Made by a program: the position numbers and the translations under genes
The notes under the pieces: model-generated
Databases searched by the model: none
The model's input: the letters and a program-made list of their open reading frames with translations, nothing else
Told to the model about the DNA's origin: nothing
Shown: positions 24,006 to 31,499 of the stretch, one piece after another
Layout of the letters: every line of letters begins with the position of its first letter
How positions within the stretch are numbered: the first letter of the stretch is position 1
Source of the DNA: W2P13-069 sp963590525
Lineage (GTDB): Bacteria; Actinomycetota; Coriobacteriia; Coriobacteriales; QAMH01
Assembly: GCA_963590525.1 (NCBI GenBank)
Contig: CAVAPV010000010.1
Location: forward strand, 1-50,540
Length of the DNA: 50,540 bases
Reading direction: 5' to 3'

Positions 24006-25244
24006 TTAAGCCTCGACGTAGTTGCCGTTGTGCAGGTAGTCGAGCAGCTGCTCTTTGTTCATGTGGGCGATGCCCAGGTCCTCGAGCGTGAGGCCGGTCT
24101 CAAAGAAGTTGGTCTTGTTCATGACGCCGCCCAGCACGATCATAGAGTCGATGATGGGGGTGGGCACGCCAAACTTCTTGCCCAGCTCGTGGTAGACATG
24201 GCAGCCCACGGGCACGTCCTCTGTGACATAGCGGTTCTTGATGCTAAAGGGGCCGGTGCCGTAGCCGACTTCCCACTCCTCGTTAAAGGGAACATTGGTG
24301 CCCTTGCCCATGTACTCCTGGCCCAAAACGCTTGTGCGCTGGTAGAAGACCTCTTTGTCAAAGGGCTGGATGCCGCAGCCGATTGCATTGGCCAAGGCGA
24401 TCTCCTCGTTGTAGAACTGGTATTGCACCTCCGATATAGAGGGGCAGAACGAGTGGCTGTAGATGGAGTAGTCGTGCTTGTTCATGTGCAGCACGGTATC
24501 GAAGTTCTCCATGGTAGAGACGCCCAAGAGCGTGCCGGGGACATGGATGACGGGGTTGACGTTGGAGAAGCCGATATCGAGTGCGTCTTCGCCTGCGACA
24601 GCGCCGTCGCCCATCGTGATGGCGTCAAAGCAGCCCAAGAGCTTGGAGCTCTCCACAAAGGTCTTGGTGTCGCAAGACGGAAGCGCGCTGCCACGCAGCG
24701 TGATAGCGCGGTAGACCAGGCTGCAGGTGGGCTTGAAGACGCCGCCTTCGGTGTCGACGCGCGTGCCATAAGGGGCGCTCGACCAACCGCCGACGATGAC
24801 CTTCTTGTCGCAGCCCATCTCGCGCATCATCTTGCGCAGTTTGAGCGAGCCGTAGTTGTCGGGGATGATGTGGATGATCTGGCCGTCTTCGAGCGCGGGG
24901 ATAAGCTCTTTGAAGAAGACCTCGTGCGCGATAGAGGGAATACCCACGATGATGAGCTTGGCGCCGGCAACGCACTCTGCGATGGAGTTGGTGGCCATGG
25001 CAAACTCGCCTTTGCCCATGCGCCTGAACCCGTATTTGTTCTGGGTGCCGGGAGCCTTGTCCTGCAAGGTGATGCCCGTGCGCATGATGGTGCCCAAAGA
25101 CTTCTCAAAGAAGGGGTCCACGTCGCAGATGCGAACCTCTTGGCCTGCAAGCGCGCAGTCTGCGCCGCAGGTCTTGCCTACAGCGCCGCCGCCCAAGATG
25201 GCGATGGGGGAGTCCTTGTACTGTTCGAGGTCAAACAAAGCCAT
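24006..25244 (-). CDS. NAD(P)-dependent octopine/nopaline-type opine dehydrogenase
   Basis: 412 residues. The N-terminal Rossmann domain has IAILGGGAVGKTCGADCALAG and the C-terminal octopine-dehydrogenase domain shows NPVIHVPGTLLG and the family signature RYVTEDVPVGCHVYHELG followed by FGVPTPIIDSMI. These enzymes reductively join an amino acid to an alpha-keto acid (pyruvate, 2-oxoglutarate) or run in reverse. Start at 25244 (MALFDLEQY) has AGGAG eight bases upstream. Context: a racemase gene downstream on the same strand and a divergent NlpA-type binding protein, which points to amino-acid or opine metabolism. No nicotianamine-synthase-like gene is present, so a staphylopine-type metallophore pathway is not supported. 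Confidence 0.88.
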   Translation of the reverse strand: MALFDLEQYKDSPIAILGGGAVGKTCGADCALAGQEVRICDVDPFFEKSLGTIMRTGITLQDKAPGTQNKYGFRRMGKGEFAMATNSIAECVAGAKLIIVGIPSIAHEVFFKELIPALEDGQIIHIIPDNYGSLKLRKMMREMGCDKKVIVGGWSSAPYGTRVDTEGGVFKPTCSLVYRAITLRGSALPSCDTKTFVESSKLLGCFDAITMGDGAVAGEDALDIGFSNVNPVIHVPGTLLGVSTMENFDTVLHMNKHDYSIYSHSFCPSISEVQYQFYNEEIALANAIGCGIQPFDKEVFYQRTSVLGQEYMGKGTNVPFNEEWEVGYGTGPFSIKNRYVTEDVPVGCHVYHELGKKFGVPTPIIDSMIVLGGVMNKTNFFETGLTLEDLGIAHMNKEQLLDYLHNGNYVEA

Positions 25245-25282
25245 GTTGTATGCTCCTAGATACGTATGTGTCAAACTCGCTC

Positions 25283-25288
25283 ATTATA
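25283..25288 (-). promoter_or_regulatory. -10 box of the opine dehydrogenase gene
   Basis: Perfect TATAAT on the minus strand 39 bases before the start codon; no good -35. The remaining divergent region (25289-25533) contains a GGGCT/AGCCC hairpin near 25473 but no SAM riboswitch or T-box. Confidence 0.55.
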
Positions 25289-25533
25289 CGCCTTGACTTG
25301 GCGGTATCTGCACGCTCGTGATTTCTCTTTGTGACGTTCGTATCGGCCAAGGGGCGTTTTCTTTGCCATCGTTTTTGTCTATAGCCACGCGGCAAAAACC
25401 TCAATTGCCAAACCTATTGCCACGTAGGGTTTATGTGGGTAGCATGCCAAGAGTCATAACGACGGGCTGCAAAAGCCCACGTCAAGGGGATTAATACAAG
25501 CTTGACGAAAAACCTCAAAGGAAAGGGAAGACC

Positions 25534-26406
25534 ATGAAATTCTTCAATACCAAGACGTTCAAGGCGCTCGGCGTCATCGCCGGCACCGCGGCGCTCGTCT
25601 CTGCTTTGGCTCTGGTGGGCTGCGGCAACTCCTCCAGCTCCAGCTCTACAGACACCGCTGCCAGCACCGAGGACAAGACCATCACCGTCGCCGCCGTCCC
25701 CACTCCTCATGCAGAGATCCTCAACGACGTTGTCAAGGCTCAGCTCGAGGCCGAGGGCTACACCCTTGAGGTCACCGAGTTTAGCGATTACATCCAGCCC
25801 AACGTTGCCGTTACCGAGGGCGAGGCAGACGCCAACTACTTCCAGCATGAGCCTTACCTGGATTCTTACAACGAGGAAAACGGTACCGACCTCGTGAGCG
25901 TGGGCGCTGTCCACTACGAGCCCTTTGGCATCTACGGCGGTACCAAGTCCAGCCTCGATGACGTTGCCGATGGCGATAAGATTGCTGTTCCCAACGACAC
26001 CACCAACGAGGCACGCGCTCTGCTCTTGCTCGAGCAGGCTGGTTTGATCGAGGTTGATGACAACGCCGGCATCACCGCCACCACCAAAGACATCACCTCC
26101 AACCCCCACAACCTCAAGTTCGAAGAGCTCGAGGCTGCCCAGGTCCCGCGCTCTTTGCAAGACGTTGCCTACGCTGTCATCAACGGCAACTACGCAATGG
26201 AGGCTGACCTCACTCCGTCCGAGGATGCCCTTGCACTCGAGGATGCCGATGGCGAGGCTGCACAGACCTACGCAAACCTGCTTGTGACCACTCCTGATAA
26301 CAAGGACTCCGAGAAGATCCAGGCTCTCTACAAGGCACTCACCTCCGACGAGGTCCGCGACTACATCAACAACAACTACAGCGGCGCCGTCCTGCCCATC
26401 TTCTAA
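25534..26406 (+). CDS. metQ: NlpA/MetQ-type substrate-binding lipoprotein
   Basis: 290 residues. A lipoprotein signal peptide ends in LVGC with Cys30 as the lipid anchor, followed by a Ser-rich linker. The mature part begins ITVAAVPTPHAEILNDVV and contains DANYFQHEPYLDSYN, HYEPFGIYGG, AVPNDTTNEARALLLLEQAGLI, all typical of the MetQ (NlpA) family that delivers L- or D-methionine to MetNI. It sits outside the membrane. AAAGGAAAGGGAAG precedes the ATG at 25534. The gene has its own strong terminator, so its level is set apart from metNI, which makes sense for an abundant binding protein. Confidence 0.92.
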   Translation: MKFFNTKTFKALGVIAGTAALVSALALVGCGNSSSSSSTDTAASTEDKTITVAAVPTPHAEILNDVVKAQLEAEGYTLEVTEFSDYIQPNVAVTEGEADANYFQHEPYLDSYNEENGTDLVSVGAVHYEPFGIYGGTKSSLDDVADGDKIAVPNDTTNEARALLLLEQAGLIEVDDNAGITATTKDITSNPHNLKFEELEAAQVPRSLQDVAYAVINGNYAMEADLTPSEDALALEDADGEAAQTYANLLVTTPDNKDSEKIQALYKALTSDEVRDYINNNYSGAVLPIF

Positions 26407-26429
26407 GAGGCACACAACAAGGTTTTGGC

Positions 26430-26459
26430 AACGGGGCGCTCTCGCAAGCGCCCCGTTTT
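26430..26459 (+). terminator. Terminator of metQ
   Basis: AACGGGGCGCT (26430-26440) with AGCGCCCCGTT (26447-26457), six-base loop, then TTTTC. Confidence 0.9.
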
Positions 26460-26481
26460 CTTTGGAAGAGGCGTTGTGAAC

Positions 26482-26517
26482 TATCGGTTAATCCGATAGC
26501 TAACCATCGGATTTTTT
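26482..26517 (+). promoter_or_regulatory. Nested palindromes, attenuator-like, before metNI
   Basis: Hairpin A pairs TATCGG (26482-26487) with CCGATA (26493-26498). Hairpin B pairs AATCCGAT (26490-26497) with ATCGGATT (26506-26513) and is followed by TTTTTT, a terminator shape. The two share bases and exclude each other, as in attenuators. GGTTA/TAACC at 26486-26505 gives a third pairing, so a protein operator is an alternative. If transcription starts at metQ this is a second, regulated barrier before metN. Confidence 0.5.
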
Positions 26518-26599
26518 CCTAGCGCGGCAGAGACGGGCAAAACGTTTCAACTCGTATCATTAAGAGCTGTGTCTCTAACGACTTTTGCAAGGAACCTAC

Positions 26600-27373
26600 A
26601 TGATTGAGTTAAAAAACATTACCAAGGTGTACGACACCAACGAGGGTGAGTTCAAAGCCCTCGATAACGTGTCGATCTCCATCAACGACGGCGACGTCTT
26701 TGGCATCATCGGCGAGTCCGGCGCCGGCAAGTCCACGCTGGTGCGTCATATCAACCTGCTCGAGCGCCCCACGAGCGGCCAGGTTGTCATCGACGGCACG
26801 GATGTCACGGGATACCAGGGCAAAAAGCTCAGGGAGCTCAGAAGCGGTATCGGTATGATCTTCCAAAACTTCTCGCTCTACCAGCAGCGCAACGTGCTGC
26901 AAAACGTGATGTTTCCGCTTGAGCTGCAAAAAACAAGCAAGGAGCAAGCCAAGAAGCGCGCTTTGGAGCTTTTGGAGATCGTTGGCCTGAGCGACAAGAC
27001 GACTCGTTATCCCAGCGAGCTTTCCGGTGGTCAACAGCAACGCGTCGCCATCGCTCGCGCACTGGCCAACAATCCCAAGATCATGCTCTGCGATGAGGCC
27101 ACAAGCGCTCTTGACAGCCGCACGACGGTGCAGATTCTCAACCTGCTCGAAGACATCAACAAGCGCTTGGGCGTGACCATCGTCCTCATCACGCATTCCA
27201 TGGGCGTTGCGCGCAAGTCCTGCAAGCACATCGCCGTGCTCGACCACGGCCATGTCGTAGAGCAAGGCGAGACCCAGTCCGTCTTTGCCAATCCGCAAAG
27301 CGATGCCGCCAAGGCGATCCTCGCTCACCACGAGGGCCGCGAAACCGACGCCGAGAAAGGGCAGGTGATCTAG
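26600..27373 (+). CDS. metN: MetN-type ABC importer ATPase lacking the NIL domain
   Basis: 257 residues. Walker A GESGAGKST, Q-loop GMIFQNFSLYQQRNVLQNV, signature LSGGQQQRVAIARAL, Walker B IMLCDEATSALD and H-loop ITHSM are intact, and the sequence is most like MetN (ERPTSGQVVIDGTDVTGYQGKKLRELR). MetN normally has about 340 residues with a C-terminal ACT-like NIL domain that binds cytosolic methionine and shuts transport (trans-inhibition); that domain is absent here, so feedback inhibition is probably missing. ATG at 26600 with AAGGAA upstream; metI begins directly after its TAG. Other amino acids are possible substrates. Confidence 0.88.
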   Translation: MIELKNITKVYDTNEGEFKALDNVSISINDGDVFGIIGESGAGKSTLVRHINLLERPTSGQVVIDGTDVTGYQGKKLRELRSGIGMIFQNFSLYQQRNVLQNVMFPLELQKTSKEQAKKRALELLEIVGLSDKTTRYPSELSGGQQQRVAIARALANNPKIMLCDEATSALDSRTTVQILNLLEDINKRLGVTIVLITHSMGVARKSCKHIAVLDHGHVVEQGETQSVFANPQSDAAKAILAHHEGRETDAEKGQVI

Positions 27374-28120
27374 ATGATCGAGTATCTCTCCAACTACTTT
27401 GCCACCTACGGCGACCTCTTTGTGCAGGCAACGCTTGAGTCGACGTTCATGACCTGCGTGTCATGCATCCTGGCCTATGTCATCGGCCTTCCCGTGGGCG
27501 TGTGGTTTAACGCCACCACCCCCAACGGAATCCGTCCCAACGCCACGGTCAACTTCATCTTGGGTTGGGTCATCAACATCCTGCGTGCCTTGCCCTTTGT
27601 CATCTTGATGGTGGCTATCACGCCGTTTACGCGCCTCATCGTGGGCACCTCGCTTGGCATGGTTGCCGCGTGCGTACCCCTTACCATCACCGCCGCGCCT
27701 TTTGTTGCCCGTATCGTCGAGCAGTCTTTGGCAGAAGTCGATGCCGGCATCATCGAGGCCACGCGCTCCTTTGGCGCTAGCAACTGGCAGATCATCAAGG
27801 TCCAGGTTACCGAGTGCCTGCCCTCACTTATCCGCGGCGGCGCGATCACCTTTGTCACGCTCTTTGGCTTTGTTGCCATGGCGGGCACCATCGGTGCGGG
27901 TGGCTTGGGTGACTTGGCTATCCGCTACGGCTATCAGCGCTTTATGCCCGATGTCATGCTGGGTGCCATCATCTTGTGCGTCATCTTCATCGTTATCTTC
28001 CAGCTCATCGGAGACACCGCCTCTGCAAAGCTTGACCATCGCAAGACGCTCAACGGCTCAAAGAAGAAAAGCTCTAAGTCTCACAAGGCTATGGCAGAGC
28101 CCACTTTTAACTTGAAGTAG
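27374..28120 (+). CDS. metI: MetI-type ABC importer permease
   Basis: 248 residues with about five to six transmembrane helices. The coupling helix EAA motif is EATRSFGASNWQIIKVQVTECLPSLIRG, and the N-terminal YFATYGDLFVQATLESTFMTCVSCILAYVIGLPVGV matches MetI. It forms the homodimeric channel with MetN2 and receives substrate from the upstream lipoprotein. The start abuts the metN stop (TAGATG), so translation is coupled. The Lys/Ser-rich tail (about 30 residues) is longer than in E. coli MetI. A terminator follows. Confidence 0.92.
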   Translation: MIEYLSNYFATYGDLFVQATLESTFMTCVSCILAYVIGLPVGVWFNATTPNGIRPNATVNFILGWVINILRALPFVILMVAITPFTRLIVGTSLGMVAACVPLTITAAPFVARIVEQSLAEVDAGIIEATRSFGASNWQIIKVQVTECLPSLIRGGAITFVTLFGFVAMAGTIGAGGLGDLAIRYGYQRFMPDVMLGAIILCVIFIVIFQLIGDTASAKLDHRKTLNGSKKKSSKSHKAMAEPTFNLK

Positions 28121-28163
28121 CCAAGGCGCCCAAGACGGCGCAACGGCATCTGCAAAATACGGC

Positions 28164-28205
28164 AACAGCCGGGTTAGCTTGAGCTTTCCCGGTTGTTTCT
28201 TTTTT
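28164..28205 (+). terminator. Terminator of metNI
   Basis: AACAGCCGGG (28164-28173) pairs with CCCGGTTGTT (28188-28197, one G-U) and runs into TTCTTTTTT. Confidence 0.88.
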
Positions 28206-28234
28206 GCTCTCTAAGCAGAACTGCCTGCCTCTTG

Positions 28235-29455
28235 TTAGCGCTTGACTCTGATGATGTCTCCGGACTCAAGCTTGACGTCTACCAGTGCTTGGTAATCCTC
28301 GTTGGTACGGTTGGCCACGTTTGTGGCAAAAGGCTCCTCATCTTCTTTGCCGCCGATAAAGGTCAGGCCTTTCATGCACACGGGACGCGCATCTTTGCCC
28401 GGGCTTATAACCTCCATGTAAGCCTCTTGCTCAAAGCGGTTGCGGCACTTGAGCTTGCAAAGATAGCCGCCATCGCTCTGAGGCTGGCAAGAGAGTACCT
28501 CGGCTGCCCATTCCCAGGTGCGGATGTAGTCGATGCTGCCATGTGTTTGGTGCGCCGGCCCAAAGTAAAAGCCCGTGGAATAGGGACGATGGCTCACGGT
28601 CTCAAGTTCGCGTGCGAGCATTGCCGTGTCGCCGCCGTCGAGTGCCTGGCGGTAGGCGTTGACCACTGTGGCCACGTAGAAGGCCTTCTTGTTGCGGCCC
28701 TCGATCTTGACAGAGTCGATGCCGGCGGCGGCAAGCTCGTCTAAGTGCTCGATCATGTTGAGATCTTGCGCGTTGAGAAGGTAGCTGCCGCTGCTGTCTT
28801 GCTCCACCGTAAAGTACTCGCCGGGGCGTTTTTGCTCTGTGAGCTCCCAGCTCCATCTGCAGCTTTGCGCGCAATGGCCGCGCAAAGCGCTTCTGCCGGT
28901 GGTGTAATCGCTGATCAGGCAGCGTCCGGAGTAAGCCATGCACATCGCTCCGTGCACAAAGGCCTCGAGTTCCAAGTCTTCGGGGAGCTTGGAGCGCATC
29001 GTGGCGATGTCGGCCAAAGAGAGCTCGCGCGCGCATACGATGCGCTTTGCCCCAAGCTCGTGGTAGGCAAGGGCCGCTTGCGTGTTGGAGACGCTTGCCT
29101 GGGTGCTGATGTGGATGTCGGTGTTTGGCGCGGCGCTTTTGGCAATCCTCAAAGCGCCCATATCGCCGATGATAAGCGCGTCGACGCCAGCGCTGTCCAA
29201 GGCTGCAAAATAGCGCTCAAGCTCGTCTAGATCGTGGTCGTGCATCACGATGTTGCAGGTGACATGCACATCCACGTTGCGCTCGTGCGCATAAGAGACA
29301 ACCTGCTCTATCTCATCCAAAGAAAAGTTACATGCCCTGGCGCGCATGCCAAATTTGTCGCAGGCAAGATAGACGGCGTCTGCTCCGTAGGCGATGGCGT
29401 AACGCAGCTGCTCCCATCCGCCTGCGGGAGCCAAGAGCTCTGGCTTGTTTCTCAT
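28235..29455 (-). CDS. Peptidase U32-family protein (possible TrhP/RlhA-like RNA hydroxylation factor)
   Basis: 406 residues. MRNKPELLAPAGGWEQLRYAIAYGADAVYLA is the classical U32 opening; EAFVHGAMCMAYSGRC is the family signature with cysteines that, with GHCAQSCR, can hold a 4Fe-4S cluster. Characterised members are not proteases but prephenate-dependent hydroxylation factors acting on tRNA U34 (TrhP), 23S rRNA (RlhA) or ubiquinone (UbiUV). TrhP is the likeliest relation here but that is inference. Start at 29455, two bases after the stop of the upstream membrane-protein gene; ribosome site weak, so translational coupling is probable. Last gene of a three-gene minus-strand operon (30810 to 28235). 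Confidence 0.88.
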   Translation of the reverse strand: MRNKPELLAPAGGWEQLRYAIAYGADAVYLACDKFGMRARACNFSLDEIEQVVSYAHERNVDVHVTCNIVMHDHDLDELERYFAALDSAGVDALIIGDMGALRIAKSAAPNTDIHISTQASVSNTQAALAYHELGAKRIVCARELSLADIATMRSKLPEDLELEAFVHGAMCMAYSGRCLISDYTTGRSALRGHCAQSCRWSWELTEQKRPGEYFTVEQDSSGSYLLNAQDLNMIEHLDELAAAGIDSVKIEGRNKKAFYVATVVNAYRQALDGGDTAMLARELETVSHRPYSTGFYFGPAHQTHGSIDYIRTWEWAAEVLSCQPQSDGGYLCKLKCRNRFEQEAYMEVISPGKDARPVCMKGLTFIGGKEDEEPFATNVANRTNEDYQALVDVKLESGDIIRVKR

Positions 29456-29457
29456 CG

Positions 29458-30141
29458 TTATATCGCCAGTCCGGGCCAGCCAAAAACAAGCTTTGCGATG
29501 ATGGCAACCACAAGGTAAAACGCGACGAAGACGGGCTTTTTGCCGCCGCTTGCCTTCATGTAGATCGCGCCAGCTGCCGCAGCGACAAGCGCACATGGCA
29601 GGTTTGCATAGCCCATGCAAGCTGCGCTGATAAAGACCACGCCAAGGTCTGCTGCGTCAAAGGGGAGCTTCCATGCGCCGATCTTCCAAAGGGCGCCGCC
29701 GCCTACAAAGGCAAGCACGACGCCTCCTAAAGCACCGAGGGCAACGGGAACGACCGTGGCAGAGAATATCTGGCCCATAACCAAGGAGTAGATGCGCAAG
29801 ACGATGCCAATCAGCAAGAAGAGCACGCAGATTATGCCGCAGGCGATGTTGTAGCGCTTGCTTCCCGCTAAGGCAACGTCACCGCTCAAGCCATGAGCTG
29901 CTGCCTTGCTGTACTGTGCGTCCCATTTCTCGTGCGCGCGCTGGTTTTGGGTCTTGCCATCGTCGTCTGCAACCTGCGCCTCGACGTTTATGGGCTCGTC
30001 ATCGCTTTGGCCGGCGGCATAGCTTTCGTCAAAAGGAGAGGCGTTGTGCGTGCCTGTGCGCTGTGCTTGCTCGGCAAAGCTGCGAGCTGCGGCTTGTCCA
30101 AGCAATCTGAGAAAGATATTGGCCATGGGGTTGTAGTACAT
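29458..30141 (-). CDS. Putative membrane protein, unknown function
   Basis: 227 residues. About 95 hydrophilic, disordered-looking N-terminal residues are followed by four to five hydrophobic segments (IACGIICVLFLLIGIVLRIYSLVMG; ATVVPVALGALGGVVLAFVGGGALW; LGVVFISAACMGYANLPCALVAAAAGAIYM; FVAFYLVVAIIAKLVFGW). No family recognised. It begins at the base next to the stop of the HAD gene and ends two bases before the U32 gene, so the three are one operon. No catalytic motif is seen. An alternative start five codons later has no ribosome site. Confidence 0.75.
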   Translation of the reverse strand: MYYNPMANIFLRLLGQAAARSFAEQAQRTGTHNASPFDESYAAGQSDDEPINVEAQVADDDGKTQNQRAHEKWDAQYSKAAAHGLSGDVALAGSKRYNIACGIICVLFLLIGIVLRIYSLVMGQIFSATVVPVALGALGGVVLAFVGGGALWKIGAWKLPFDAADLGVVFISAACMGYANLPCALVAAAAGAIYMKASGGKKPVFVAFYLVVAIIAKLVFGWPGLAI

Positions 30142-30810
30142 CTAGGAGAGCAGCTCCTTTACGGCTTGGGGAATCTGCAAAGGATTGTCTACGCAGATAT
30201 CGGCAGCGTCAAGCTCTCCGGGCTTTGCGTAGCCGTAACGGCATCCGATGCTTGGGATATTTGCTTTGGTGCCCACTTCTATGTCGTGGAACCTGTCGCC
30301 AACTATCAGATGAGACAAAGGATGGCTGCCATCGTCGGCCACACGCTGGTAGATCTCCCATTTGGCTAACCCAGGGAAGTCCTCGGCGCAGTGATAGCAG
30401 CTAAACCAACGGTTGAGCCCATGTCGTTTTATGGCCTCGTCGCGGTAGGCTTGGCGGCAGTTGCTTAGAAACGAGAGCGTCCAGCCTTGCGCTTTGAGGG
30501 TGTCAAGCGTTTGCTCTATGCCCTCAAAGAGAACGCATCTGCCTTGCGCGGTAAGCTCGTCCATCGTCTGCCCAACCATAGCCGCCGCCTTGGTCCAGAC
30601 CTCTTGCGGCAGCTGGGGCGCAAAGCTGTTCCACATCTCCTTGGTGCTCCAGCCAAGCCAGCTGCTTATCCATTGGTCGCTGTAGCTTGCAGGCTCAAGA
30701 TAGCCTTCTTCTTCCAGCCAGGATATGGCCGATCTGAGCGCGGGACCGTAGATGCGCATGGTCTCGTTTAAGGTCCCGTCGTAATCGAAGAATATCGTCC
30801 CACGTGCCAT
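30142..30810 (-). CDS. HAD-family hydrolase
   Basis: 222 residues with FFDYDGTLNETM (nucleophile), LSFLSNCRQAYRDE (motif II), and LIVGDRFHDIEVGTKANI (motif IV); the cap domain spans about residues 20-90 and contains a SSWLGWSTKEMWNSF helix. Probable phosphatase of the Gph type; substrate unknown. The start at 30810 is supported by GAGGGA seven bases upstream; 60 more in-frame codons upstream run through non-coding sequence below ribH. First gene of the operon with the membrane protein and U32. Confidence 0.85.
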   Translation of the reverse strand: MARGTIFFDYDGTLNETMRIYGPALRSAISWLEEEGYLEPASYSDQWISSWLGWSTKEMWNSFAPQLPQEVWTKAAAMVGQTMDELTAQGRCVLFEGIEQTLDTLKAQGWTLSFLSNCRQAYRDEAIKRHGLNRWFSCYHCAEDFPGLAKWEIYQRVADDGSHPLSHLIVGDRFHDIEVGTKANIPSIGCRYGYAKPGELDAADICVDNPLQIPQAVKELLS

Positions 30811-30913
30811 GAAGTCCCTCTCTGTCGTGCCGTAAGTACGTGTCTTGCTGCATAAGATACCGCGCGCAAGGGGAGGGTTGGGCCTTTTGTCCTTGCACGC
30901 GGCAACTAGCTTC

Positions 30914-30933
30914 TTGCAGCGTTTGCGCTGCAA
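30914..30933 (-). terminator. Hairpin after ribH
   Basis: TTGCAGCG and CGCTGCAA, eight pairs around a four-base loop, nine bases downstream of the ribH stop. The T-run is missing, so read-through into the HAD operon cannot be excluded. Confidence 0.45.
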
Positions 30934-30941
30934 AGGTGTTG

Positions 30942-31403
30942 TTAGAGCTCTTTGATGAGGTTGACCATCTCGATGGCGCTGCAAGCGCACTCGTAGCCCT
31001 TGTTGCCTGCCTTGGAGCCGGCGCGCTCAACTGCCTGCTCGATGGTGTCGGTGGTGATCACGCCAAACAAAACGGGGATACCGGTTTGCAAAGAGATCTG
31101 AGCTGTGCCCTTGGCAACCTCGTTGCAGACCAGGTCGTAGTGGCTCGTTGCGCCGCGGATGACAGCGCCCAAGACGATGACGGCGTCGTATTTGCCGCTT
31201 TCGGCCATCTTCTTGGCAATCAGGGGAATCTCAAATGCCCCCGGCACCCAGGCAACATCGATGTCGTCTTGTGCGACATCATGTCGTACAAGACCGTCTA
31301 CTGCGCCTCCCACGAGCTTGTTGACGATGATCTCGTTAAAGCGTGCGGCGACGATGCCCACTTTGATGCCCTTGCTTACAACCTTGCCTTCGATCTTGCG
31401 CAT
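30942..31403 (-). CDS. ribH: 6,7-dimethyl-8-ribityllumazine synthase
   Basis: 153 residues, the usual length. Motifs: VGIVAARFNEIIVNKLVGGAVDGL, WVPGAFEIPLIAKKM, VLGAVIRGATSHYD (substrate pocket with His), GIPVLFGVITTDTIEQAVERAG and KGYECACSAIEMVNL. It joins 5-amino-6-ribitylamino-uracil with dihydroxybutanone phosphate, the penultimate step of riboflavin synthesis, in icosahedral or pentameric assemblies. Last gene of the riboflavin operon; 96 bases separate it from ribBA and contain only its ribosome site. Confidence 0.97.
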   Translation of the reverse strand: MRKIEGKVVSKGIKVGIVAARFNEIIVNKLVGGAVDGLVRHDVAQDDIDVAWVPGAFEIPLIAKKMAESGKYDAVIVLGAVIRGATSHYDLVCNEVAKGTAQISLQTGIPVLFGVITTDTIEQAVERAGSKAGNKGYECACSAIEMVNLIKEL

Positions 31404-31499
31404 GATCTGTTCCTTTCTGTCCTTTTGCTATTTGCTACGGCTCGTTCTTACATTGTCTGTACTTGCTTATGCGTCTTGCTGTATCTGCGACTATGGCGC

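Noticed and set aside
23076..25244. Staphylopine-like metallophore cluster
   Set aside because: Racemase and opine dehydrogenase are present, but no nicotianamine-synthase-like gene or metal-type importer; the neighbouring importer is MetQ-type.
23526..25259. Open frame of 577 codons on the plus strand over the racemase and opine dehydrogenase
   Set aside because: Antisense shadow caused by GC-biased third positions; both minus-strand genes have full family motifs.
25245..26599. SAM riboswitch or T-box controlling metQ or metNI
   Set aside because: Both gaps were read for the SAM-I core and T-box (TGGnACCGCG) and neither was found; only the nested hairpins at 26482-26517 remain.
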